This document shows, one piece after another, positions 40,271 through 50,421 of a stretch of DNA of 64,000 bases. The translations under genes were made by a program, and so were the position numbers. The notes beneath the pieces were generated by a model that was not told where the DNA came from, did no database searches, and saw only the letters and a program-made list of their open reading frames with translations. The stretch's first letter is position 1. Every line of letters begins with the position of its first letter. Origin of the DNA: Chitinophaga sp. E66 (GTDB taxonomy: Bacteria > Bacteroidota > Bacteroidia > Chitinophagales > Chitinophagaceae); assembly GCA_019285755.1 (NCBI GenBank), contig CP079103.1, forward strand, positions 3,844,001 to 3,908,000. The letters run 5' to 3'.

Positions 40271-40842
40271 TTATTTGTTTGAAGCACGAACCAATTCAAC
40301 GGTGAACCTTGCGGTACAGCCGTTCTCCATTTTCAATACCTGGAGCCTTTGATGGCGCCCGATGCGGTGCGGGTGAGCTCCACGTCTATCACCGCCCGCC
40401 GGGCCGCGCTGGAATCAGAACGGAAATGCAGGCGGATGGCCGTACTGTCGAACGAGCCGGCATATACGCGCACGAGGGCGTTACGGTCGTATACCTTGGT
40501 GAATAACCCGCTGGAATCGGCCGTGAATTCCCATGCGGCGGACCGCTGGTCGCCCACTACGTACTCGCTGCAGGAAGATTCTTTGCAGACGGTCTTGCTG
40601 TTCCAGCGGCCCAATACATCCGCCGGCCAGGCGGTAACGGGGATCAAGCCCGCGGTATCGGCGGCGGTGAGGATACTGTCGCGCCAGCGGAGCAGGGCTT
40701 TGTAATCGGCTTCTTTCAGGGCAAATTGCTGTTCTTTTTCCGCCAGCGAAGCTTCCCGTTCGGCGAGTGCGCGCTCGCGCGCTTCGTCGCGGCAGGATGT
40801 CAGCGTAAACAAGCAGAATATTGCGGTCAATACTTTATTCAT
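40271..40842 (-). CDS. Lipoprotein of unknown function (frame broken at the 3' end)
   Basis: MNKVLTAIFCLFTLTSC is a lipoprotein leader (start at 40842), followed by a coiled segment (RERALAEREASLAEKEQQFA) and a beta-rich domain (VLGRWNSKTVCKESSCSEYV, FRSDSSAARRAVIDVELTRT). As sequenced it stops at 40333; one lost T near 40338 hides the end KMENGCTARFTVELVRASNK, with TAA at 40271. About 190 residues. It is three bases upstream of the antiporter start, so likely co-transcribed. The role is unknown; the coiled segment suggests a periplasmic or outer-membrane anchor. Confidence 0.7.
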
Positions 40843-40991
40843 CGGCATTCGGTTTGGAAGGGTATGTGCTGATTGATCCGGAACCACCGAAAAAACCATG
40901 CCTCCTTTGCCTGTACCAACAAACCAAGCCGGAAATTGTTCCGTATCTTCGCGCCTTCAGACCCAACAAACAAAAAGACGGCACACTACGG

Positions 40992-42450
40992 ATGGTAGCA
41001 CTTCTCCAACAATATCACGACAACCGTGACGCCCAGGAAGCCATCAGGCTCATCGCCTATACCCGGCAATCGGTTTTCCTCACCGGCAAGGCCGGTACGG
41101 GTAAATCCACCCTGCTGCGCAATCTCATCGCACACATCCCGAAGAAGTACATCGTGCTCGCCTCCACCGGCGTGGCGGCGCTCAACGTCGGCGGACAAAC
41201 CATCCATTCCTTCTTCCTCATCGAGCCCCGCCCCTATCTGCCCAACGATAAAGGCGCGGCTGATCTCAACGAGGAGAAGACGGAATTGCTCAAACAAGTG
41301 GATGTCATCATCATAGACGAGATCTCCATGGTCCGGAGCGACCTCATGCAGGCCATCGACCTCACCCTTCGTAAAAACCTCAGTTCCCCATTGCCTTTCG
41401 GCGGCAAACAGCTGCTCGTCATCGGCGATCTCCTGCAGCTTCCGCCCGTGATCGACAACAAGCGGGCAGGCGAAGTGGAGATACTTACCCGCAACTACAA
41501 CACACCTTATTTCTTCAGCGCCAAAAGCTTCGGGAAGGGTTCCGGATGCAGGTGGTGGAACTGAAGCATGTGTACCGCCAGCCGGATCCCGCATTCGTGG
41601 AAGTGCTCAACGCAGTGCGCGACAACACCGTGCAACCGCATCACCTGGCAGTGCTCAATACCCGCCACGATCCGGACTATGAGCCCTCCGGCGAAAAGCT
41701 GGAACTGATCCTCTGCACTACCAATGCCATCGCAGATACCGTCAATGAGCAACGCCTTAAAGACCTGGAAGGCGACAGCAGCGCTTACGATGCATTATTA
41801 ACTGGCGACTTCGAGCAGGAAGCCCGCAGCGGCGGAGGCAAGCTCCCCGCGGATCTCAAGCTGCAGCTCAAAGTGGGCGCACAGGTCATGTTCATCAAAA
41901 ACGATCTGCAGAAACGCTGGGTAAACGGAACGCTGGGGAAGATCACGGAAATGAGCGACGAGCATGTGGAAGTGCGGCTCGACGAGGGCGAGACCGTTCA
42001 CCGCGTCGATAAGTCGGAATGGGAGCACATCGAGTACAAATGGAACCGGCAGAAAGAAGAAATCGAAAAGATCGTGACCGGCACTTTCCGGCAGCTGCCC
42101 CTCAAACTGGCCTGGGCGGTCACTATCCATAAAAGCCAGGGCAGACCTTCCAGCAGGTGATCATCGACCTGGGGAACGGCGCTTTCGCGACCGGGCAGAC
42201 CTACGTGGCCCTCAGCCGCTGTACCAGCCTGGAAGGCATCCGCCTGAAGAAGAAGGTCATGCTCCGCGACGTGCAGTCGGATTCCCGCATCGGGTATTAC
42301 CTGCACCAGATGATGGGGCCAGGCATGGAAGCAGAAAAAATGCGCGCCATCACGGAAGGCGTGCAGGCGCGCATAGCAGAGATCGCTTCTAAAGGCGAGA
42401 AAGAACGCGCCGCTCTCTCGGAAGAACTGGCGCTGCTCGAAGCGATGTGA
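40992..42450 (+). CDS. PIF1-like helicase (frame broken)
   Basis: Superfamily 1 helicase motifs are clear: Walker A VFLTGKAGTGKSTLLRNLI, motif Ia ASTGVAALNVGGQTIHSFF, Walker B VDVIIIDEISMVRSDLM, motif III GDLLQLPPV, and the PIF1/RecD2 C-terminus WAVTIHKSQG and GQTYVALSRCTSLEGI (UvrD_C_2). The start at 40992 (MVALLQQYHDNRDAQEAIRL) is preferred because upstream residues match nothing. Frame breaks near 41540 and 42145. About 486 residues. It probably unwinds 5'-tailed DNA in repair or replication. It ends one base before the convergent GH16 gene. Confidence 0.88.
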
Positions 42451-42451
42451 T

Positions 42452-43284
42452 TTATTGGTATACTTTCACCCAATCCACGATCATATTCACCGGCAGGGTT
42501 TCCGGCTTCACTTTTCCTACCCAGCTACCACCCAGCTGCTGGTCGATCAGCAGGTAGAACGACTGGTCGAACGGCCACTGCGTTGCATCAACGCCCTGTA
42601 CGCGCGGGTAACTGAACGTTTCTTTCCCGTTGAGGGTATATACGATCTTATCAGGATACCATTTCAGGCCGAATACATTGAACTCCTCCCGGTTGAAGGG
42701 CACCGTGGCATGGTGGGGCGGGTTCGTTTTCTGTTTCAGTTCCAGGGTATACCAGGAGTGGATCGTCTGGTAAATGATCGTGTCGTAATTGAGGTGTTCC
42801 ATGATATCGATCTCCCCGTTCTTCGGGTACTTCCCGTATTTATCTTTTTCCGCCAGCATCCACATGGCAGGCCATGCGCCCTGGGCGCTTTCCAGCTTCG
42901 CGCGGATCTCTATCTGTCCATACTGGAAGGCGAACTTTCCTTTGGTCCAGATGCCGCCGGTAAGGAAGGGGCGCTTATCTTTCGTGGTGTCCGGGTTCAC
43001 GATCCCTTTCAGGTACAGCAGGCCGTCTTTCAGTTCATAGCAGATATCGTCGGTGGTCATGTGCCTGCCCCAGTCGGCCCCGTTCGGCGGGATGCGCGTC
43101 CATTTCGAGGTGTCGATGGCGGAGGTGTTGAAATCATCTTTCCAGACGAGCTTCCGGTTTTCGTTTCGCGGCCGGGGCGCTGCTCGTAGATGTATCCATC
43201 GCGGATGATGGAGGCCGGCGACTTGCAGGCGGCAAATGCGCATAGGGATGCGGCGGCCGCGGTAAGGATAATCGTGCTTTTCAT
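42452..43284 (-). CDS. GH16-family secreted beta-glucanase (frame broken)
   Basis: A lipoprotein-type leader (MKSTIILTAAAASLCAFAAC) is followed by the GH16 jelly-roll: LVWKDDFNTSAIDTSKWT, GIWTKGKFAFQYGQIEIRAK, AWPAMWMLAEKDKYG and the catalytic motif NGEIDIMEHL (nucleophile and acid/base Glu flanking Asp). QSFYLLIDQQLGGSWVG and VDWVKVYQ end the fold. The frame breaks near 43165. About 277 residues, one domain. Relatives cut beta-1,3- or mixed-linkage glucans; the exact specificity is uncertain. It is divergent from the fucosidase gene. Confidence 0.88.
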
Positions 43285-43430
43285 ATCAAACAATAATCGT
43301 AGTTCACAAAATGGGGATATTCTCCCGGGTGGATTGCCGCTAAATTAACCAAAACAGGCTGCATATTGACAAAACCGCCTAAGTTCCGCCGTAGCGGCTA
43401 TCTTTATGGCAGACCCTTTACTTGATTTGT

Positions 43431-45651
43431 ATGAAAAGAACGTTTTTACTTTTGTCCGCATGCTGGGCGATGCAGGCATCCGCACAGCAGCAGCCGATGC
43501 CCGTTGCCAGTACCATAGCGGTCAACCCGGGAGACAGCCCTGATGAGATCATCCGGAAAGCCGCGCACGTGGTGCCTACGGCCAACCAGTATGCCGCGCT
43601 CCGCAATGAGTTCATCGCCTTTATCCACTTCGGCCCGAACACGTTTACGCGCATGGAATGGGGCACCGGCAAGGAGGATCCCACCATCTTCGACCTGAAG
43701 ACGCTTAACACCGACCAATGGTGCGCCGCGATGAAATCCGCAGGGATGAAGATGGTGATCATCACCGTAAAGCACCACGACGGATTCGTGCTCTGGCAGA
43801 GCCGCTATACGAAGCACGGCATCATGTCTACCGGCTTCCGTAACGGCAAGGGCGACATCCTCCGCGATCTGTCGGCCTCCTGCAAAAGTACGGGCTGAAA
43901 CTGGGCATTTACCTCTCTCCCGCCGACCTCTACCAGATCGAAAATCCCGAGGGCCTTTACGGCAACCTCAGCAAATACACCAAGCGCACTATCCCGAGAA
44001 CCACTCCGGGACGGCCGTTCGCCAATAAAACGACGTTCGAGTTCGAGGTGGACGACTACAACGAATACTTCCTGAACCAACTATTTGAACTGCTGACGGA
44101 ATATGGTCCGGTAGATGAAGTGTGGTTCGATGGCGCGCATCCCAAAAGGAAAGGCGACCAGCAATACAACTACACCGCCTGGAAAAAGCTCATCCATACC
44201 CTGGCGCCGAAAGCAGTGATCTTCGGGAAAGAAGACGTGCGCTGGTGTGGCAATGAGTCCGGCAAAACGCGGGCGGAAGAATGGAACGTCATCCCTTACC
44301 CGGAGAACCCCACTACCGCTTCCCATTTCCCGGATATGACGGATGATTCCCTGGGGCAGCGCGACCGTCTCCTGAAAGCGCCTTTCCTGCACTACCAGCA
44401 GGCGGAGACCAATACTTCGATCCGCGAAGGTTGGTTTTACCGCGACGATAACCGGCAGAAAGTCCGCAGCGCCGATGATGTGTTCGATATTTACGAGCGC
44501 TCCGTGGGCGGCAACTCCACCTTCCTGCTGAACATCCCGCCCAACCGCGAAGGCCGTTTCTCACCTGCGGATTCGGCAGCGCTGATGGAAACCGGCCGCC
44601 GCATCCGGGAGACGTATGGCAGGAACCTTTTCAAGAATGCCCGTGGCCCGCAGGCTGTACTGGATAATAACCAATCTACCTCCCTGCAGCTAAAAGATAA
44701 TACCGGTGAAATCGAGATCACAACGCCTGCGCCCGTGACCATCAACCGTATTTCCCTCCAGGAAGCGATCCGCAGCAGCAGCGAACGCGTGGAGCACCAT
44801 GCGGTAGACGCCTGGATCAACGGGCAATGGAAAGAGATAGCCCGCTCCAGCAACATCGGCTACAAACGCATCCTCCGCTTCCCCGACGTAACGGCCAGCC
44901 GCTTCCGGGTAAGAATTCTCGGATCCCGTATGGCGCCGGCGATCAGCAACATTACCGCGCATTATTATCGCAACCGCCCGCCGCAACTGGCCATCAGCCA
45001 ATCCGCAGATGGTATGGTAACCATCGCGCCCGTGCAGCCAGACTTCAACTGGAAGCCGCATGGTGAAGATGCCGTTAAAAACCTGGGCGCTGCGTTCGAT
45101 ATCAGGTATACGACCGATGGTTCCACGCCCAACGCACGGTCGAAACAATATACCGGTCCGTTCAACATGACGAAAGGCGAAGTGAAAGCGATCTCCTGCA
45201 AGGGAAAGACGTTAGCGGCGTGGCCCGCCATGCCCTGGGGCTCGCCAAAAGCGACTGGAAACTGGTATCCGCCAGCAGCGAGCGTAACCGCCGCCCCGCA
45301 GCTGCTGCTTTCGATGCTAATCCGAAAACCTTCTGGCAGTCGAACGACGGCGGTACGCACAGCCTGACCATCGACCTGGGCAGCGCGCGCCAGCTGAAAG
45401 GCTTTGCCTATACGCCGCAAACGGTAAATGCGGAAGGCATGATGGCCAAAGGAAAATTATCCTTCAGCCTCGACGGGCAAACCTGGGAGCCCGGGGAAGC
45501 CTTCGGGTTCGGGAACCTCATCAATGACCCCACCACCCGTTACCATTACTTCAAGAACGGTGCGAAGGCCCGTTACGTCAAGATCGAGGCAACAGAGACC
45601 GCCGCAGGCAGCGCCTCGCTGGCGATCGCGGAGCTCGATTTCTTCGAATAG
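43431..45651 (+). CDS. GH29 alpha-L-fucosidase with C-terminal F5/8 domain (frame broken)
   Basis: A signal peptide (MKRTFLLLSACWAMQASAQQ) is followed by the GH29 barrel: FIAFIHFGPNTFTRMEWGTG, MVIITVKHHDGFVLWQSRY, LGIYLSPADLYQIENPEG and VDEVWFDGAHPKRKG with the nucleophilic Asp. Later come GNSTFLLNIPPNREG, a beta-sandwich with TTDGSTPNARSKQYTGPF (chitobiase-like) and an F5/8 type C module (NPKTFWQSNDGGTHSLTIDL). Frame breaks near 43885 and 45215. About 739 residues. It removes terminal alpha-L-fucose outside the cell. Its substrate could be plant or fungal glycans. Confidence 0.9.
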
Positions 45652-45669
45652 CATACACTAAAAAAATCA

Positions 45670-45704
45670 AAGGCCGGTTGGGATCCCAACCGGCCTTCTT
45701 TTTT
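45670..45704. terminator. Perfect palindromic bidirectional terminator
   Basis: A 28-base palindrome (AAGGCCGGTTGGG and its complement) is flanked by an A run on the left and a T run on the right. It stops both the fucosidase (+) and the convergent minus-strand gene. Confidence 0.88.
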
Positions 45705-45714
45705 ATGCCAAAGA

Positions 45715-46559
45715 TTATTTGGTGTAGAGAGGAGAGCGTTTCAGCAGGTATTCCAACGTATTGGTATATGCATCCTGCGTGTTGAAGAAAGCGGTCCTGT
45801 CGTGATCATAAACAGCAGTTCCCTTATCGTTGTATATAGCCAGGCTGAGTTTTGTCTGAAAGTTTTGAGTAGAGGTGCCATAGCTGTAACTGTTGTATTT
45901 ACGGTCTTTTCCGTCGTCGTCTTTTGATTTCGTAGACCCGGAGTTGGACTGACTAACGGTTTGCGTGGTTTTATTCAGGGTAACCAGTCCGTCTACCACA
46001 TATTCCACGCCAAGCACGTTGCAGATGTCTTCCATTGTATAACCTTTGATGGTTTGGCGGTTGATGCCGGCTTTAATAAGCTGTGCATTCGTGGTGCGGG
46101 GTGGCAGGATAGTATAGACGCCCGCGTGTTTGCTCATGAACGCATAGCACTCGTTCTGCACCTGTTCGCCAACGGCATCGTCTGCCGGCAATCCGTCGCG
46201 GATGAAGCCGAAGGGAAGAATGGCTACCTTGTTGTGATGGTCTTCCAAATTGCCCTGGGGAGCAGAAGACTGCGTGGCGGGAGCTTGTGGCTGGCTTTGA
46301 GCCGGCGCCTGCTGGGGCTTGTTGAACACCTGGATACGACCACTGCCGAAGGTGATCTTCATAATATCCGTCTTCTTGATGTTATACACCAGCGTTTCGC
46401 CCGCATAGGTAAATTCCACATCGCCGTCATTAATCTTGAGGACTTTGCCGGTTAGCTCATCACCGTCTAATTTGAGAATGACATCGTTCTTTCCGGGTTG
46501 CTGCGCAAAAGTGATAAGGGTCACCAGTAGTAGTGCCAGGCTGGTCAGGATTTTTTCAT
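45715..46559 (-). CDS. Secreted protein of unknown function, Q/P-rich linker (frame broken)
   Basis: With one more A in the run near 46552 the leader becomes MKKILTSLALLLVTLITFAQ, starting at 46559. An N-terminal small beta domain follows (KNDVILKLDGDELTGKVLKI), then a PQQAPAQSQPQAPATQSSAP linker and a folded part: NKVAILPFGFIRDGLPADDA, ILPPRTTNAQLIKAGI and YTMEDICNVLGVEYVVDGLV. The last region resembles the CsgG/TolB-like search for a regulated low-abundance lipoprotein, but no family is certain. About 280 residues. It is a single-gene unit. Confidence 0.6.
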
Positions 46560-46639
46560 TGGGTACTGTATTGATTGTTTGACGATTGCTTAAACAAATC
46601 TAACGAAATACCGGGTAAAAAGTTCTGACGTGCATAAGC

Positions 46640-47375
46640 TTAACTATCCTGCATAAGGGCGGAGCGCCCGCCGTCTACCAGGTAGGTGGTGCCGGAAGCG
46701 AAGGCTGCGAAAGGGCTCGCCAGGAAAGCGCACCAGGCGCCGATTTCGTCTGGAGTGCCTAATTTTTTGACGGGGTGCAGGTTTATCGTGCGGTTTCTTT
46801 CGTCAGCCGGATTGACGAATGAATCGAACCATTGCTGGTTGCCGGGGTGTCTATAAACCCCGGCGCAACGCCCACCGTGCGGATGGAAGGCCCCCATTCT
46901 ATGGCCAGGCTACGCACCAGCCCGGTCAGGGCTGTTTTAGCTACGTTATAGGGAAGCAGCCGGGAATGGAGGAAAAGGCGTGGTTAGATGCGATGACGAT
47001 GATGACGCCCTGCCCGCTTTGCGCCAGGTGGGGCCTGCATAATCTGGCGAGGCGCCAATGAGAAGTGAGGTTGAGGTTTTGATTGCGTTCCCATTCGGCA
47101 TCCGGACAATCCGCCGCGCCGGTGAAAACGTTGGCGCCGGCACAGGATACGAGGATATCGATCCTTCCGTGCCGTTGCATTACACTGTTCACGAAGGCTT
47201 CCAGTGCGGGTGCGTCGGTGACGTCTACCTGCGCGGCGCCGTTGCCGCCGCTGATATCGCTGCCTTCCACGAAAGCGCCTGCCTGTAAAAGCATCCGCGC
47301 GATACCTGCGCCGATCCCCGATGCGGAGCCGGTCACAATAGCCACTTTCCCGGCCAGATCAATTGCAAGAGACAT
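46640..47375 (-). CDS. SDR-family oxidoreductase of the catabolic operon (frame broken)
   Basis: A classical short-chain dehydrogenase: KVAIVTGSASGIGAGIARML (NAD(P) site), GRIDILVSCAGANVFTGAAD and GVIIVIASNHAFSS. Frame breaks near 46945 and 46870 interrupt the active-site helix. After them the C-terminal part VKKLGTPDEIGAWCAFLASP and FASGTTYLVDGGRSALM follows. About 243 residues. It is the last gene of the RraA-GH2-GH2-dehydratase-SSS operon, which suggests oxidation or reduction of a sugar acid or keto-deoxy intermediate (inference). Confidence 0.8.
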
Positions 47376-47381
47376 ACGCCG

Positions 47382-47555
47382 CTATTCCGATTTAGGTGAT
47401 AACAAGGCCATCCCGCTACCAAACCCGATAAACAATATCCCACACCAGAGGTTGATACCCGCTTCGCCGCGGGACCAGCTGTATCCCGCCAGCAACAAGC
47501 CTGTAAGCAGGAAGTACAACCCGATGATAAACCGAAGGTCCGTCAATCTTTCCAT
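47382..47555 (-). CDS. Small membrane protein
   Basis: A 57-residue frame from MERLTDLRFIIGLYFLLTGL has two hydrophobic segments separated by the polar turn GYSWSRGEAGINLWCG and ends GMALLSPKSE. It lies eight bases after the symporter stop and six before the SDR start, so it is an operon member. Such small proteins often follow SSS symporters in Bacteroidota; an accessory role is an inference. Confidence 0.62.
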   Translation of the reverse strand: MERLTDLRFIIGLYFLLTGLLLAGYSWSRGEAGINLWCGILFIGFGSGMALLSPKSE

Positions 47556-47563
47556 ATCGTCAA

Positions 47564-49211
47564 TTAAAAGAAGATGATGTTTAATGCCAATGTAAAGGCC
47601 AGTACGGCGGCTCCCAGCCACATGGGGTTCTGATACCAGCGCCTGGCAGTGTCGGGCGTCTTTTCGGTCAGGCTGTACACCAATCCTTTCAGGTCTTCTT
47701 CCGCCTTCGCCTTTGTGGCCAGGCTTACCAGCACCGTCACCCCTCCGCAAACGAGGAAGGATATCCACGCGATGTTGAAGGCCTGTCCGGTGCCTGAATA
47801 GTACGTATGCAGGTGTGCAATCCAACCGCCTTTCCCTTCCGCAACCGACAAACCATGTGCCAGCGCTGCGGCAATGGTACCCGACATAAGCCCCAGAAAG
47901 CGCCGTGACCGGTGGCGCGCTTCCAGAACATGCCCAGGAAGAACGTCGCGAACAGGGGCGCGTTCACGAAGCTGAATACCAGCTGCAGGAGGTCCATGAT
48001 ACTGTTGTAACCGCGGGCCACATAAGCCGTGGCCACCGATGCGAGGATGCCCGCCACCGTCGTGAGCCGGCCTACGAGCAGGTAGTGGCCTTCAGGCGCG
48101 TTGCGACGGATATGGGCCTGGTAAATATCGAAGGTCCACACGGTGTTGAAGGCGGTCACATTTCCTGCCATGCCACTCATAAAAGAAGCGATCAGGGCCG
48201 TAATGCCAACGCCCAGCATCCCGCTGGGGTATAATTCTTTAACAGCACGGGCAGCGTCATGTTATAATCCACATCGCCGGATGGGGTACGTGGTAAATCG
48301 AAGCCGGTAAATTGGGATTGAAGCGCCAGGATGATAAGGCCGGGCAAGATGACGATGGCAGGCATCAGCACTTTTGGAATCGCAGCGATCACCGGGGTAC
48401 GGCGGGCATCGTTAAGGTTGCGGCTGATCATGGCGCGCTGCACCACGAGAAAGTCGGTACACCAGTATCCGAAAGCCAGTACGAATCAAGCCCGAACACC
48501 ATGCTGACGGCATCCACCCCATCGGGTTGGAGGCAGGATCGGCGAGCCCTTTCCAGACATGCAGCTTCGCGTCGTCCACATTTTGAACGATCCTTCCCAT
48601 CCGCCGGCCTTTTGCATGCCGACGTATACCAGCGGGGCAATGCCGAGCACGATAAGGAAGAATTGTAAGACTTCATTGTACACGGCGCTGGTAAGTCCTC
48701 CCAGGAAAATGTACACCAGCACGATACCGGCAGCCAGCCAGACCGACAGGTCAAAATCCCATCCCAGCATTACCTGCATCAGCATTGCCAGCGCGTACAG
48801 GGACACGCCCGAGGAGAAGACCGTCATGCCCGCGAAAGTCACCGCGTTGAGGGTGCGCGTTTTTTCATCGAAGCGCAGTTTGAGGTATTCAGGAACGCTG
48901 CGCGCCCTGCTGCCATAGTAGAACGGCATCATGTAAACGCCCAGGAAGATCATGGCCAGCACGGCGCCCAGCCAATAGAAATGAACGGTGTAGAGTCCGT
49001 ACTTGGCGCCATTGGCGGCCATGCCCAGCACTTCCTGCGCACCGAGGTTGGCGGAGATGAAAGCGAGGCTCGTGATCCACAGCGGAATGCTGCGGTTGCT
49101 CATGAGGAAATCGTTGCCGGTCTTTACGCGCCTCTTCAGCATCAGCCCGATGCCGACTACAAACACGAAATAAATGGCAATGATGCCATAGTCGATCAGT
49201 TCTAACTGCAT
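47564..49211 (-). CDS. Sodium:solute symporter, SSS/SLC5 family (frame broken)
   Basis: A transporter of about 549 residues. IDYGIIAIYFVFVVGIGLML and RRVKTGNDFLMSNRSIPLWI open the fold, with LAFISANLGAQEVLGMAANG and SVPEYLKLRFDEKTRTLNAV typical of SSS sugar-type members. VQRAMISRNLNDARRTPVIA, ASFMSGMAGNVTAFNTVWTF (Na+ site region) and FSFVNAPLFATFFLGMFWKR follow. Frame breaks near 48550, 48485, 48230 and 47900. It would import the monomer released by the two GH2 enzymes using sodium. It follows the dehydratase gene by 34 bases. Confidence 0.87.
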
Positions 49212-49245
49212 AACGATGGAATAGTAGGGTTGGCTCCTAATTCAG

Positions 49246-50411
49246 CTATACGTAAAACCCGGGCCTTGGCTGGAGGACGCCGGGATGTTTCTCCATTTCG
49301 GCTTCCACCAGGTCTACACCAAGACCGGGCCTTTCGCTGAGCCGCAGGTGACCGTTGCTCACCATATCTGCGATGGGATGGGAAATAATCTCGTCGCGCC
49401 AGGGCACGTCCGTAAACATGAACTCCTGCCGGAAGAAGTTGGGCACCGATGCGCATACATGAGCGGACGCCAGCGTGGATAGCGGTCCGTTGGGATTATG
49501 GGGCGCCAGCAGTACGTTGTACGCTTCCATCATGGTGGCCATCCGTTTCATTTCTGAGGGGCCTCCGCAGCGGGTGATATCGGGCATGAGGATGTCGCAA
49601 ACATGCTTTTCCAGCAACGGGCGGATGCCGTGCCGGGTGTAATGGCGCTCGCCTACGCAGATGGAGACATTGGAGGGGATGCGTTCGCGCATGGCCCTGA
49701 GCGTATCGGCGCTCTCCGGTCCGGCAGGCTCCTCGTACCAGGTGATGTTCAGCTCCGAAAGGCGCTGCGCCATCTTTACGGCAACGCTATAGTTGAGCAT
49801 GGCGTGGGTTTCGATCATAATGTCGAATTCCGGCCCTACGGCCTCCCGAACGGCTTTGCTCACCTCAAAGGCAAGGTCTTGCTGCGCGGGCGTGAGGGTG
49901 AGGTTGGAGGAGAGTTTTCTCCGTATAAATAGTTGGTATGGGCGAAAGGGTCGAACTTCAGGCCGGTGAATCCTGCGTCTTTCACCTTGCGCGCCTGCGC
50001 GGCGTAATCATCCGCGTTATGGCCGCCGCCGGTAAACCAGTAGTTTGCATACAGCAGGATATCCTTACGGTAAGCGCCGCCCAGCAGTTCATAGCAGGGA
50101 ACGCCGAGGGCCTTGCCCTTCAGGTCCAGCAGGGCCATATCGATACCGCTGATAGCGCAGAGACTGGCGCCGTAGGGGCCCATCCAGTTGAGGTCGCGGT
50201 AGAGTTTGGTCCAGATGAAATCCGTCTTCATGGGATCGAGCCCGATGATACGCTCTCCCACGTGTTTGGCGGCATGGTAGACGATGGGGCTTCCCGGCCA
50301 GTTGGTGGCTTCGCCGACACCGGTATGCCCTGTATCGGTATATATCTTCAACAGGGTCCAGTTATACTTTACGCCTTCCACCAACCATACTTTCACATCG
50401 GTTATTTTCAT
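49246..50411 (-). CDS. Mandelate racemase/enolase-superfamily sugar-acid dehydratase (frame broken)
   Basis: MKITDVKVWLVEGVKYNWTL and MALLDLKGKALGVPCYELLG form the N-terminal capping domain; GFTGLKFDPFAH carries the KxD/KxK-like base, IMIETHAML, ITWYEEPAGPE and ICVGERHYTRHG the metal ligands, and LMPDITRCGGPSEM and LLAPHNPNGPLSTLASAHVC the rest of the barrel, close to D-galactonate-type dehydratases. The frame breaks near 49912. About 388 residues. Likely substrates are hexonates or uronate-derived acids; the exact one is not predictable. Confidence 0.85.
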
Positions 50412-50421
50412 GTCTTGCTGT

